Source: Cladosporium sp. IMV 00045 (lineage: Eukaryota > Ascomycota > Dothideomycetes > Cladosporiales > Cladosporiaceae). Taken from it: a stretch of DNA of 36,726 nucleotides. Position 1 is the stretch's first letter; every line of letters starts with the position of its first letter. The notes under the pieces are model-generated. The model saw only the letters and a list, made by a program, of their open reading frames with translations. It was not told where the DNA came from and did not search any database. This document shows positions 21,143 to 31,982 of this stretch, one piece after another. Made by a program: the position numbers and the translations under genes. The stretch is taken from positions 1-36,726 of the forward strand of contig MSJI02000359.1 of NCBI GenBank assembly GCA_001931905.2, read 5' to 3'.

Positions 21143-21876
21143 TTTCTAACGCACATACGTGTCTAACATGACAGAGCATGATGGTGGAAATGGTGAAAGA
21201 TAACTCTATGCTTTAAGATAGCGCTTGCATTGGCAAAAGTGGGAAAAGATCTGTGCTGCATGGCGCTATGGGTTTCGTGGCTTGAATGGAAGCAAGGAAT
21301 GGAGATGTTCAGCGGGATTGAAGGCGAGAGAGGCGGCAAGTCTGGTCTGCTCTACGCTTGTACTTCTAGAAGGACGTGATGGATTTCATGTTCACACTTT
21401 TCTTGCAATCCCTATCTCAAAAGGAGACATACTGGAGTGAGACATGTAATAATATTCACTCCCTTTCTCTTATCCCAGACAGCGCCACACCCACCGAGTG
21501 CACCGTTCGCGCCTGTGGCATCGAATCGACGATCTCATATCCCCCCGCCTGAGAGAGGCAGAAGCTAAAGTGCAACCCCTGCCCGCTTTGCCGGCGCTGG
21601 TCTCAGAGATCGAGGCGGGTACAGGACGACGCTACGCCAACGTCTGCTGCAAGCACTTACACACTTACACCTCTTTGCTGTCCGTGACTTCACCATCATC
21701 ACCACAACGCATTGCCCTTTACTCCGCAAGAACGGTCCCTCTCTATCTCTGTTGCCATCCCAGCGCAATTCAGCACCAGCATCCACTCTCGCACACCCTT
21801 ACTCCGTCTGCTATTCTCCACTCGTACCAACCGTCTGCGCAATCCGTCATTCAAGCCCTGCCGTCCGCCTCCAGCC

Positions 21877-23077
21877 ATGGCGGCTACATTCCAGACCGAG
21901 CGGCCTGAGGATGTCGCCAACAAGGTCTTGCGCCGAGCCCAGGTCTCCAAGGTCAGTCTTTTGAGAAAGATGTCTGCCGGACATCGACATACTTGTACGC
22001 ACAGCATGGCTAACCCTGTCCTCCTAGATGACCCGAGCCCTCCAAGACCGCCTTGCGCTCGCCAATGTCAAGATCCAGAATGGGTGGGAAAACATGAGCC
22101 TGGATGCCATCGAACCTCAGGTAGAGGCCAGGATGAAGAAGAAGAGGCCGGCCAGCAGTGTTGATACCATCTCGGATACCGCATCCACCACATCCAGCCG
22201 TCTGCACTCGAGCAGCGGCTTCGGCTCCTCCCCCCTCACGGCTCCCATGTTCTCAGACGAACTTCGATCTGGCGGCAGCGTCAAGCGCCTGCGGCCTTTG
22301 GACTTCAACAGCTTCGCCTCGTCTGGTGCTGCTACTGGTCGCCGAAACAGGTTCTCTGCTCGCGGTCAGCAGACGTGGAAGAAAAACCATGACCTCCCCG
22401 AGTCGTCGCCGATCAAGCACACCAAACACGCACAATTCCCATCGAACAACGTCCAAAGCCTTTCGTTTGTCTCCGAGGCATCCACCGTCCCCGATGAGCC
22501 GCCATCGCCAGAGTTCAGCGAAGATGACGATGCCGACCTGCCGGTGCATAGCTTCCGTCTCAACCCTGCCACCCGGATAACATCATCACCACCCCGCACA
22601 CCCCCTACCGAGGGCCGCTTCCACCACAGGCAGCACATTTCATGGTCACGAACTCCTAAGACGAGCGACGAGGGTGCTGACCTGCTGGTCTACCTCGCCA
22701 ACTCGCCGTCGGCAGGGAACAGCCGCACCATCAGGCCTGCTCACGCTCAACCACAGCCACCATCCACCCCACCTTGCAAGTCTACCCCTCTGCCGTCATC
22801 ACACATGACGCCAGGGACGACTGGCAACTCAATCTTTGCCTTTGGCCCTCAAACACCAAGCACGAATTTCAAGTTCGAAGATTTCGTCAACGTGACACCC
22901 AGTCCAGCGCAAGCGCCGTGGACACGCACACCTGTTGCGGGCAGGACCCCGAGCACGGCTACCGCGAGGCGTAGACTCAACTTTGACACACTCCTTCCGC
23001 CAACATCTAGCCCATCAATGACCCGCCAAAACAGGGGGGAAGGCTTGGGCATGGAACTTGGCGGTGAACTCCGATGA
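21877..23077 (+). CDS. Whi5/Nrm1-type G1/S transcriptional repressor
   Basis: Two exons, 21877-21951 and 22028-23077, give 374 residues. The 76-nt intron has a GTCAGT donor and a GCTAAC branch site. Members of this family bind SBF/MBF through a short GTB motif and repress G1/S genes; Whi5 is inactivated by CDK phosphorylation. The motif is visible as ADLLVYLANSPS at about 242-253. The N-terminal RAQVSK-MTRALQDRLALANVKIQNGW block spanning the splice junction is conserved in filamentous fungal members. The remainder is Ser/Pro-rich and disordered, with many SP/TP dipeptides (for example SSPIK, SSPPRTPP, TPSPAQ) that are potential CDK sites. Exon 2 itself begins with ATG, so a shorter product is possible. 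Assignment to Whi5 versus Nrm1 cannot be made from sequence alone. Confidence 0.85.
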
Positions 23078-23961
23078 TGCAAACAAGTGAAGGATGATTG
23101 CTAAAAGCGGTCTAATAATTCTACCACGCACTTGACGACTTGACGACTGCGTATAATATGCACTGCAGAGGCAGCTTACGCAAGCCACTGGCACACATGT
23201 ATTCCAGCAGGAAAGACAGCTGGACGGCCAGTGGGGAATTAACCAAATGGAGGGCGAAACTTGGATGATACACAACGGCGAAGGATACCCACTGTCATTT
23301 CAGAAAGGCAGTCATGGAACGGACATTTAGGGATGGGTTTTTCTTTTCTTTTTCCTCTTTTTCTGCGCGGAGTTTGCATGTTCATGGCTTTTTTCCTTCT
23401 CTTTTCCGCCCTTGCAACGGTTGCTCCGGGGGAGGCTGGTCAGCACGCGTTTTGGAGGGAGGATCCCTGCTTTCACGCCATTGCATGCCTTTTTCTCTGT
23501 TCAAAGTACATTTCACGAGAGTCGTTAGCGGTAGATAGCTGCCTTACTGTTTAATGTCGCGATTCACCGAGCGTGGCTGGTGCTAGTGCTGTTCATGTCC
23601 TTCCATGCCCGTATCAGGAGACGCTGGGACGACGCGCCCGGACAACAAAGTGAAACGCGAGATTAGCACCTCGGGCGCTAAGAAGCGGATCTCGGCTAAC
23701 GCGGTAGCAACCCTAAAGTGACGGAGAGACAGGCGTGGCCAGGGTTTCGAGAATCTCCAGACGGCTTGATGTGGATTCGATGTGGCATAGGGGCGAGGCA
23801 ACCGCATACTGAATTGCTCGCACCATTGAGATACACGAACGGGTAGCCATTGAAACACACCACCAGACGATGCGCAAGATATAACCGACACACCGAATCA
23901 GCTTGATCACGCCCGATATTTGCGCCCGCGTGCGCCTGGACAACAATCACTTCCACCAACG
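23078..23961 (+). other. Intergenic region between Whi5/Nrm1-type gene and LCB1
   Basis: This 884-bp spacer should hold the upstream gene's 3' UTR and the LCB1 promoter. A T-rich tract near 23336-23410 stands out on the + strand. A four-codon uORF (ATG at 23870, stop at 23882-23884) precedes LCB1 by 77 nt. Nothing else is recognisable. Confidence 0.55.
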
Positions 23962-25600
23962 ATGAACACCACCTACTTCCAAGGCAGCGAACTGCCATCC
24001 TCCGCACTCACCTTCATCGACAACGCCGCCGCCGCATTCCACCGCATTCCCGGCTCCTCCATCTTCATCCGCTACATCCAATCCTCCTACCAAGATGATC
24101 CCGTGCGCTCCGCCGTCGAACTCTTCCTCTTCATCTTCGCCGTCCGCTACCTCCTCGCGCCCTCATACAGCACCAACCGCGCCAAGCACGTGCCTCTGAC
24201 CGAAGACGAAATCGACGACCTCGTAGAAGATTGGACGCCCGAACCGCTCGCCAACCAAGAGACCGAACTGGAGAGATTAGAAAACGAGCGCCGCCCCGTC
24301 ATCGCGGGCCCCGCGGGCCCCAAGACCAAACTGCAGAACGGCAAGACCGTCACGAACCTCGCCAGCTACAACCACTACAACTTCGCCTCCAACCCGGAGC
24401 TGCTCAACAAAGCCGTCAACACGGTGCGCACGTACGGCGTGGGCCCTTGCTCGCCGCCGGGCTTCTACGGCACGCAGGATGTGCACATGAAGAGCGAGGC
24501 GGACATCGCGGCGCACCTGGGCGTGCCGGCGTGCATCATCTACGCGCAGAGCTTCAGCACCATCTCCTCCGTCATCCCGGCTTTTAGCAAGCGCGGCGAC
24601 ATCATCGTCGCCGACAAGGCCATCAACTACCCCATCCGCAAGGGCCTGCAGATCAGCCGGTCGCAGGTGCGCTGGTTCGAGCACAACGACATGGCAGACT
24701 TGGAGCGCGTCCTGCAGCGCGTCGTCAAGGAGGGCCAGGGCAAGCCGCTCACCCGCCGCTTCATCGTGACCGAAGGCCTGTTCGAGAACGTGGGCGACGT
24801 CGTCGACCTGCCCAAGCTCATCGAGCTGAAGCTCAAGTACAAGTTCCGCGTCATCCTCGACGAAACCTGGAGCTACGGCATCCTGGGGCGAAGCGGCCGC
24901 GGCGTCACAGAGCAGCAGAACGTCGACCCCGAGAGCGTCGACCTGCTCGTCGGCGGGCTGGCGGGCGCCCTCGCGTCCGGCGGCGGCTTCTGCGCCGGCA
25001 GCACCGAAGTTGTCGAGCACCAGCGCCTGTCCGCCGCGTCGTACACGTTCTCCGCCGCCTTGCCCGCGCTGCTTGCCACGACTGCCTCCGAGACCGTGGC
25101 GCTGCTGCAGGAGCAGCCGGATATCATACAGGGTTTGAGAGAGAACATCCGCACCATGCGCGCCCAGCTCGATCCCAGAAGCGATTGGATCAAGTGCACC
25201 AGTGCGCCTGAGGCGCCTGTCATGCTGCTCGTGTTGAAGAGCGAGGTCGTGCAGGCGCGCAATTTCAGTATTATGGAGCAGGAGATGTTGTTGCAGGATT
25301 GCGTTGATGAGGTATGTTCTTGACATGGCATCACCCTGCTCAAACAAACAAAACAAAAAGAAACCAAAGCTGACTTTGAATCAACAGGCCCTAGCGAACG
25401 GCGTTCTCATCACGCGCCTGAAAGCGATGCCGCTCGCGCTCGGCGCGACGGTCAAAGATCTCACGAAAGAGTGGAAGCCGCAGCCGGCGCTGAAAGTGTG
25501 CGTGACGACGGGGTTGTCGAAGAGAGATGTCGAGCGCGCGGGCGTGGTGGTTAGGCATGCTGTCACGGCGGTGTTGAAGAGTAAGAAGTGGCAACGGTAG
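23962..25600 (+). CDS. LCB1: Serine palmitoyltransferase subunit 1 (Lcb1)
   Basis: Regulatory and structural subunit of the ER enzyme that condenses serine with palmitoyl-CoA in the first step of sphingolipid synthesis; it works as a heterodimer with Lcb2. Two exons, 23962-25311 and 25388-25600, give 520 residues. The 76-nt phase-0 intron has donor GTATGT and branch GCTGAC. One N-terminal membrane segment lies at about 48-67. The aminotransferase fold (alpha-oxoamine synthase family) follows, with YNFASNPEL, the conserved YGVGPCSPPGFYGT (C163 matches the cysteine altered in human hereditary neuropathy), and ILDETWSYGILGRSGRG. The PLP-lysine position is replaced (GGLAGALASGGGFC), as expected for Lcb1, which does not bind PLP covalently. 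The coding strand is highly GC-rich with C-ending codons, so a long antisense frame at 24277-25356 is a by-product. Confidence 0.97.
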
Positions 25601-26976
25601 GCGGGTTTGAGATAATATCGGATGGGTTGAGATGGGGGAGTTGCATTTCGTCTTGACAAAATCACTGGGTGTCGTGTATACTTTGGGGTTTTTAAGGCAT
25701 GGTCAACGATACATGTAAAGCTCCTCTCATATGATCAAGACACGAGTAATTCTGGCATCACCAATACCACCAACATGGAAAGGATACCACTCATATTTGT
25801 CAACGAATAAGTAGACGCTGTAGAAATGCAATTGCAAGAGGTGGAAGGAAGATCGTGTCCCACTACGCAGAATGAAGGCTTACCGACGTTGACGATCGCA
25901 GACGCCAAACAACACATACATGCATACTGTAAGTTACATGACTGGTGGATATAAGGTATATATTCCAACAGTCATGCCGCGCAAGCCGTACTTGTTAGTA
26001 GACGGCAAAGGAATCTTGATTAAATTATTAGTGTATGGAGATCGTAGCGAGAAGTAGGAGTGGCTGGGCCCCCAGCCTCCAGCCTCTCGCCGACGTCAAC
26101 GCTTACGCCCGCGCCCACCACGCAACATCTCGCACAGCAGCCTGCGAGACACTCTCTTTGCACTACCTTTCCCAGTTCTTCTCACTAGTATTTTCACTAT
26201 CTCACTCACGACTGTCTCTGCGCCTCCGGCTTTTGGCTATTTCGATACAAGATATCGGTCTTGCTTCTACGACTTGACTGACCTGACTGTCTGTCGGGCT
26301 GCCCGACCAAGTGTGGGACTTGGAGACTTGCCCCGCGATTTCCGGATCGCTCCAACTCCTCCTTCGCGCGCTTGGGCAGCGTCACCGCAAGACGGATTGC
26401 GCGCGCTGCTGTTGGGTTGAGACGACGGGAGAGAAGGAAGTTCGGTGTGCGGATTGGAGAGAGTGCGCTGGCAAAACTTGCATGAAAACGGAGAGAGATC
26501 TTTTATTCAGTCTCAATTTCTTGAAGAGAAGCTCCTGGCGCATCCCTTCACCCACAGGCTCGCTTTTATCTCTCGCCACGAGCTGATTGCTTGCTCTTGC
26601 TTACTGGAACTCGACAACACCTCACCGATCATTCGGCTGTCCGCGATTGAGCTTTTCTCACGGGTACACGCCTCCCGCCCATCCATTTGTCCTTAACTGC
26701 TGTGTCGCCGTTCGCACGACTTCATTCCCGAAAGTCGACATTTATCGCCTGTGGTCGTTCGACGCGGACGTCACTGCGAGCAAGCAAGCAAGCAACATCA
26801 CCATCACCGACAGACCTCCAACCCGACCGAGTATCTTCCACACCCATCGGTCTCCAGGCCTCATACCCCTCGAACGATCCTGCTCAAATCTCCCACCACT
26901 ACAATACTAACAAGCCACGCCGGCCTAATCATCCCTCTATCAAACCGTCAAGCTGGCTCGCTCGTACGCCTCCAGC
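25601..26976 (+). other. Intergenic region LCB1 to the four-TM gene, with a long ATG-free leader
   Basis: This 1376-bp spacer carries the LCB1 3' region and the promoter and leader of the next gene. From 26485 to 26976 there is no ATG on the + strand, while sequence further upstream has several. A (GCAA)4 repeat lies at 26780-26795 and pyrimidine-rich runs lie near 26160-26220. No coding gene is recognisable. Confidence 0.55.
26780..26795 (+). repeat. (GCAA)4 microsatellite
   Basis: Four exact GCAA units lie in the presumed 5' leader of the four-TM protein gene, about 180 nt before its ATG. It introduces no ATG or stop-dependent reading frame of note. Confidence 0.8.
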
Positions 26977-27612
26977 ATGGCGCGCAGCGTCTCGCGCCAG
27001 CGCGTCATCGTCCGCCAGAGCTACTACTGGCCGGACCAGCAGCTGAATTTCTGGATCATCATCATGCTGGCCACGGGCGGCGTGTTGATTGGAGTGTTCG
27101 CCAACTTCGTCGTTGTGCAGCAGACGTTGGGCGGGTTGGGGATTCCTTGGTAAGTTTCTTCGTCTATCGGCGGTAACTAGCGCCAAACAATTTGATGTCG
27201 CAAAGACTGACTGACTTTCTCTCGCAGGATAATGCCCTTCGGCATCTCCGTCGGCTCCCTAACCGTCCTCTTCATCTGGCTCATGCTCATCCTCATCTGG
27301 CAACGACGCCTCCTCCCCGGCGTCGTAATGCTGGGCTCCTTCATCCTTCTCGTCCTCTACATCACGGGCGTGATCGCCACAGCGATCCAACTCTTCGGAC
27401 CAGAGGGGAACATCAACGGCAACTGCCAGACGTACGTTTTCAACAACCGCCAGAACGATCTGAACGTGCAGACGCTGGCCTGGCTGCAGCAGCAGAGTAT
27501 CTGCCAGCAGTGGCAGGCGGTGTTTGCGTTTTGGATCGTGGGCGCGGTGTTCTTGGTTTGGATGTTGGTGTTGGGCGGGATGGTTGCTAGGGGTGGGCAG
27601 GGTGAGAGGTAG
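26977..27612 (+). CDS. Small four-TM membrane protein, uncharacterised
   Basis: Two exons, 26977-27149 and 27228-27612, give 185 residues. The 78-nt intron has donor GTAAGT, branch ACTGAC and acceptor CAG, and splits a Trp codon (W58). Hydrophobic segments lie at about 25-48, 62-83, 88-112 and 153-176, with a basic N-terminus (RSVSRQRVIVRQ) that should face the cytosol. The loop between TM3 and TM4 has two cysteines (C124, C150) that could form a lumenal or extracellular disulfide. This topology resembles small tetraspan/MARVEL-type proteins, but I see no diagnostic motif. The bipartite intron-exon structure and hydrophobic pattern make it a real gene; the function is unknown. Confidence 0.82.
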
Positions 27613-28453
27613 AGGATGTGAGGAGTGTGAGTTTGGTCCGAGAGGGAAACGGGTTAATGCGAAAAACAAATGGAAGAAGGGAGGGAAAAGAATGTTTTAT
27701 GGTTTTGGACGAAGTCAAGTGTTTCGATGGTTTTTACGCTGGACGAATGATAGAAATATGGAATACAGGCTTGGGATTTGGGAAGGATGGGAGAGGGAAA
27801 TGGTAACAGGCTTCCTTCTTTCTTTTTTTCTTTTGGGGCGTTAGGTATCTTTTTTCGTTCTTTGAGCGACTGCGATGATACTCCTCCAGTGTGCTGCTGT
27901 TTGTATGGTTCAATGTACAATCTTATTCGAAATTGACTGCTTCACGTTCTTCCTCGGTCCATGCTAACAGCCTTCTAGTGGACATATAGGCACGTCTTAA
28001 AGATTCTCGGAGACGCCGTGAAATAGCTCTTTATTAGTTACTGCTGCGTTCTCAACAGAAGCATTGCGCTGTCTAATAAGACACGTAGCTATCTAGGGCT
28101 GAATGCATGCTCATCCGGTTCTTAGTTTGAAAGAAGATTTGTATCTGCGGGGCACGATGGCTTGGCTTGAATCTGAGCGTGCTATTCACAACGTCACCTT
28201 GAGTTTCTGATGGGCTTGCCGGCAATGGAGGATTGGTCAAATTGAGGAGATTCGAATTCCTGGGTGATTAAGCCTATGTGTCGCCTAGCTTATTGTCGAA
28301 CTGCTGTTGAGTTACTGCGACGTGCTCGATATGACGGCTTCTGATGGTATGATTAATGATAAGACAAACAGGAAACTCCAGATGAGCTATCGTAGATGCA
28401 ATGATAAGAGCTAGGCTTTGGTCGTTTCAGTCTCAACATCATATATCTACTTA
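27613..28453. other. Convergent 3' intergenic region, four-TM gene / unrecognised membrane protein gene
   Basis: This 841-bp spacer lies between two converging stop codons. It is A/G-rich just after the four-TM gene and AT-richer further right. No conserved frame, RNA gene or repeat stands out. Confidence 0.55.
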
Positions 28454-29902
28454 TTAGTCCAACCGGTAGGAGCGGCGTCCAAATGTCAGTCGATCCTCGG
28501 TCTCCCTGACTAACAGCCGACAATCACCAGCACTGACGCCCCTTGGCTCTTCCCCCATGAGCAGGAGCCGCGAGGCATTCACCGGGACCATGCGGCTATA
28601 TCTCCAAGACAACTCGCCCGTGCTCCAATCGTCAGCCAGATCCCGAAGAGTCCTGCTCAGAGTCCAAAGCCAATGGCCGACTCCACAAGCGCAAATGATC
28701 AATGCTGCGCTCTGGCCCCACTCCCTCCGGTCCGGAGCGGCAAATCCAGCGCCCGTAAAGTGCTTCCTAATAGCGACGACGAGCAGGACTGGGTATAGCA
28801 GAAACCCTCGCCAATTACTGAAGGCTGTGCTTGGAAGAATGCTCCATCCAGTGGCTTCGAATCTTCTTCTGGAAGTTTCTCTCTGTCGATGGATTCGCTC
28901 GAGTCTATCGTACTTTCTGGTGTGCAACAACGCGAGCCCAGCAGACTGTACCGTATCGTAAGTCCGAGTGAGCCAATACAAGATGGGACCCGCCCTGTCA
29001 AGCCGTTTTCGGGGATTTGATGTAAGAATTGAGTGATTCCAGATCTCCCTCCAATCGCAATAGCAATCTGCGCAGTAGAAATTTTCGTCTACCATGCGAA
29101 CAAGCGTGTATATGACGGCCGCCCCGGTCACGCTTTGCACGACGAGCGTGAGACCCACGTACCAGCGAGACGCCAGGACATCTTTGGAGGACAGGGTTGC
29201 TGACAGACTGGCGGCGTGGGCGTCAAGCATGAGCAGGACGATGTAAAGATCGGTTCGGGTCAGCGAGCCACCCTTGGTCTGAAGGATGTTCACCGCCATG
29301 ACGATTTGGTCTGCGTGGGGTCATTTCAGGATTGATGGTTTTTGGGCGAACACTTGGCTTGTTTTGATTCGCTGTAGGCTTAGGGAGCACTTACTGCACA
29401 TTATCGCAGTGCCGAGCTCCTTGGTCCCGGAATCGCCACCGTGGAATGTCCCCGCCAGAAGAGAGATGAAGACCAGAAACAGCAATATGTACGCACTGAT
29501 CAGAACGCCCATGCCAGATATGTCGGCGTTAGGCTCACTTGCCTGGCACAACAAAGGAGCACTCGGATAGTCGTCGTGCGAAATTTGAGAGCCAAGCAGT
29601 TCCGCCAGGACGGTAATGGAGAGGAATAGGCGAAGGACATCGAAGTATTCAAACGAGATGTCAGCAGGATGTATCAGTGCCGGCATTCGCAGTCGAGTTT
29701 CGTCGAGGCTGAGTAGCACCTCTTCCACGAACAATGGCACGGTCAAGACCCGTTCGCTTGCCGACAGCAATGAAAAGAAGAAGGCACGATTTTCTGAAGA
29801 TCTTATTGTAAAAAATAAGACCACCAGGACCGGCATAGCAGTCCAAATCATGTGGGCTGAGCTGACGAGCAGCTGGGTGGTCTTTCTTGCAACAATTTCC
29901 AT
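28454..29902 (-). CDS. Unrecognised multi-pass membrane protein
   Basis: Two exons, 29902-29395 and 29310-28454, give 454 residues. The 84-nt intron has donor GTAAGT and acceptor CAG, and it splits a codon that becomes Asn170. Hydrophobic segments are seen at about 12-33, 86-104, 130-151, 190-208, 219-240, 337-351 and 367-387, suggesting six or seven passes. A cysteine cluster at C249, C252 and C254 (YCADCYCDW) follows one segment. The region 300-325 is very basic. The C-terminal 60 residues are soluble. I do not recognise the family. The start is the first ATG of the open frame; an upstream exon cannot be excluded. It shares its strand with the adjacent PLP decarboxylase, 628 bp away. Confidence 0.7.
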
Positions 29903-30530
29903 ATGTTTCGTCGGTGGGAATTAGTCCTGAAACTTCTGAGTCCGGTGTGAGTCTCTCCTCGCCGCATGTAGAAACGGAAGGCTTATGTATGGTGCAAAAG
30001 AGAGGGAGATCTCCATACTCCTTGCACAGCCCGCTAATCGAGGTGCAGAAATGCGACGACTTCGGTGCGAGATACGTATTCTCGCAGCTGATTCGAAAGC
30101 TGGTCCGTCGCCTGATCCTGTAGTCGGAACCTAGCCTGATCTTCAGGAGATCTGCTCAGAGGGCAAAGTTCTGCATGTACTGTACCTTAGCTGTCATCTT
30201 CTTGCCTTGGTGGCTGCGCGCTGTTTGCTTGATTGGCTGTCTCACACCACTTCTAGGAAAGCTCATTGAGGGCTGCTGTGGGAAATATAGCGCAAGCAGA
30301 ACTACGCCGTCGATTGAAGTGAGTCTGTGTCGGTCTCTCTCAAGTACTGCAGGCGAAAGTCAGGAGATCGCTTTGAATCCCCGCTTGAAGTCCAGTACTG
30401 TATAGTAAGCTAGCCACATGGTCAACCATCGTATTGTCATTAAGATACCGGGATTTTTCTCCATCAAATCCTCGGGGAAAGGCTTCATACCACCTCAATA
30501 GCCCGTCCATTTGCCGGCAGATGTATTTCT
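29903..30530 (-). other. Intergenic region between PLP decarboxylase and membrane protein gene
   Basis: This 628-bp spacer should hold the promoter of the leftward membrane-protein gene and the 3' UTR of the decarboxylase. Short frames on the + strand (29887-30123, 30175-30405) show no recognisable protein features. No repeat or RNA gene is evident. Confidence 0.5.
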
Positions 30531-31982
30531 TCACACATTAAGCACGCCTTCCAAGACGTCTTTTACCACCGCCAGGTCCCTCTCGACGTCCACGCCCCAG
30601 TTTGCAATGGCGAACCTCGCTGCTGGCTTCCCTTGCCACTGCGTGCCGCTCACATAGATCTTCCGCGATTCATTGATTCGTTTAACAAGCTCGCCGTTCA
30701 GCGTGGCGTCCTTCGCGCGAAAGATGACGATCATGTACACTCGCGTCAGTCTTGCTTCGAGTGACGATTCTGGGTTCAGAGGCAGCAGCTCGAACTCGTT
30801 GCTCTGTCCGATGTAGGAAGCTATAGCGCGAGCGAGCTGGATCTGCCGGGTGAGAATGTCGACATACCCAGCCTTGCCGTGCGCCACGAGGGAGGCGTAG
30901 ACAGGCAGAGCGCGGAAGCGGCGTGAATTCTCCAGGCCGATGTTAAGCGGCGATGGGATCACCGGCCCCTCTGCAGCTGGGGCGTTAAGGTACGCAGCAT
31001 TCGGATTCTGGAAGACCTGCTGTGCGAGCGAGAGGTTCTTGGAGAAGATGAACCCGCAGTCGTACGGTACGTTAAGCATTTTGTGGCCATCGCCTGTGAT
31101 GCTATCCGCGAGTTCCAGACCTTCCACGCCGGAGCGGATGAGCTTGTATTGCGGGTCTGAAGATGGGAGGATACGTGCTTGCAAGCCGAAAGCGGCGTCG
31201 ACATGGATCCAGGCGCCGTAGGAGTCTGCGAGGGAGCGGATTACAGTCAACTCTTCGAGACCAGTGGTGGCGAAGAAGCCCGTGTTAACTTCTGCAGCGG
31301 ATATGGCGATGATAGAGGCGGTATGAGGGGTTGCGAGGGCTTTCTTTAGAGCTTCGTACGAGAAGCGATGTGTGGCGGAGGGGCTCGAGACGTCTATGAC
31401 AGAGGAATGGCCAAGGCCCAGGATCGAGGCTGCTTTACGGAGGGAAGAGTGGGGTGCTGTGGTGAGGATTTGAATGTTCTTGAGGCCTATTTGCTGGGTT
31501 GCCGCGAGTAGGCCATCGCGGGAAATCCTGGCTTCGGTGCCTCGTCTTTTTGCTGCCTCGGCCACGACGTACTCCCGTCCGCACGCCAGGCCGATTATAT
31601 TGCTCGCTGTGGCGCCTGTGGTGAATGTCCGGTGGGGCCATTCCTCGGCATTGAAATCAAGCAGTCCACAGAGAAGCTTCAATGCGGCGTCCTCGACGTT
31701 TGTTGCCACCGTTTCGTTCGGTAAGTGGACTTGGACATTCTGGTCTTCTTCAACTGCGAGCTTGTCGGCGAAGGTGGCAATTGGCAAAGAGCCACCTGTG
31801 ACGAAGCCATAATATCTGGACGATTTGGAGTTGCCATTGAGTCCTGGTACGATGTCGTTCTCGAGATGGTGTTGAGTCTGTTCGAAGCCAATGCCCTCGG
31901 ATTGGAGTGAAGTCAGGAGACTTGAGCGAGCGTGTGAAAGAGCCTCTTGGCTTGGAAGGACGTTTTCTGGTTGATCAGGCAT
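30531..31982 (-). CDS. Group II PLP-dependent amino-acid decarboxylase family protein
   Basis: Single-exon frame of 483 residues starting at the ATG complementary to 31980-31982. The fold-type I decarboxylase signature is complete. APHSS carries the histidine that stacks on PLP (H178), HVDAAFG carries the Asp that contacts the pyridine nitrogen (D262), and DSITGDGHKMLNVPYDCG carries the Schiff-base lysine (K301). The TTGATASN block (121-128) binds the cofactor phosphate. The C-terminal small domain ends with FAIANWGVDVERDL. The family includes glutamate, tyrosine, aromatic and diaminobutyrate decarboxylases, and some members are aldehyde synthases. The substrate cannot be assigned from sequence here. 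There is no signal peptide, so a cytosolic enzyme is likely. The lack of introns contrasts with several neighbours but is not decisive. Confidence 0.9.
   Translation of the reverse strand: MPDQPENVLPSQEALSHARSSLLTSLQSEGIGFEQTQHHLENDIVPGLNGNSKSSRYYGFVTGGSLPIATFADKLAVEEDQNVQVHLPNETVATNVEDAALKLLCGLLDFNAEEWPHRTFTTGATASNIIGLACGREYVVAEAAKRRGTEARISRDGLLAATQQIGLKNIQILTTAPHSSLRKAASILGLGHSSVIDVSSPSATHRFSYEALKKALATPHTASIIAISAAEVNTGFFATTGLEELTVIRSLADSYGAWIHVDAAFGLQARILPSSDPQYKLIRSGVEGLELADSITGDGHKMLNVPYDCGFIFSKNLSLAQQVFQNPNAAYLNAPAAEGPVIPSPLNIGLENSRRFRALPVYASLVAHGKAGYVDILTRQIQLARAIASYIGQSNEFELLPLNPESSLEARLTRVYMIVIFRAKDATLNGELVKRINESRKIYVSGTQWQGKPAARFAIANWGVDVERDLAVVKDVLEGVLNV

Larger units (their letters stand above)
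19006..21876. other. Large divergent gene-poor spacer, metallopeptidase / Whi5-Nrm1 gene
   Basis: This is the longest stretch without a confident gene (2.87 kb). It contains the 5' regions of two divergent genes. Frames at 18884-19555 on the minus strand and others are low-complexity and lack conserved features. Notable content: CA/TA-rich simple sequence near 19869-19902, a GC-rich island with two small minus-strand frames at 20060-20538, a strong inverted repeat at 20473-20526, and a CCGT microsatellite at 21124-21142. The last 430 bases before 21877 lack any plus-strand ATG, which fits a long leader. I found no tRNA box sequences. Confidence 0.55.

Noticed and set aside
24277..25356. 359-codon minus-strand frame across LCB1
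   Set aside because: The overlapping LCB1 frame is conserved and complete; the antisense translation is low-complexity and runs across the LCB1 splice donor.
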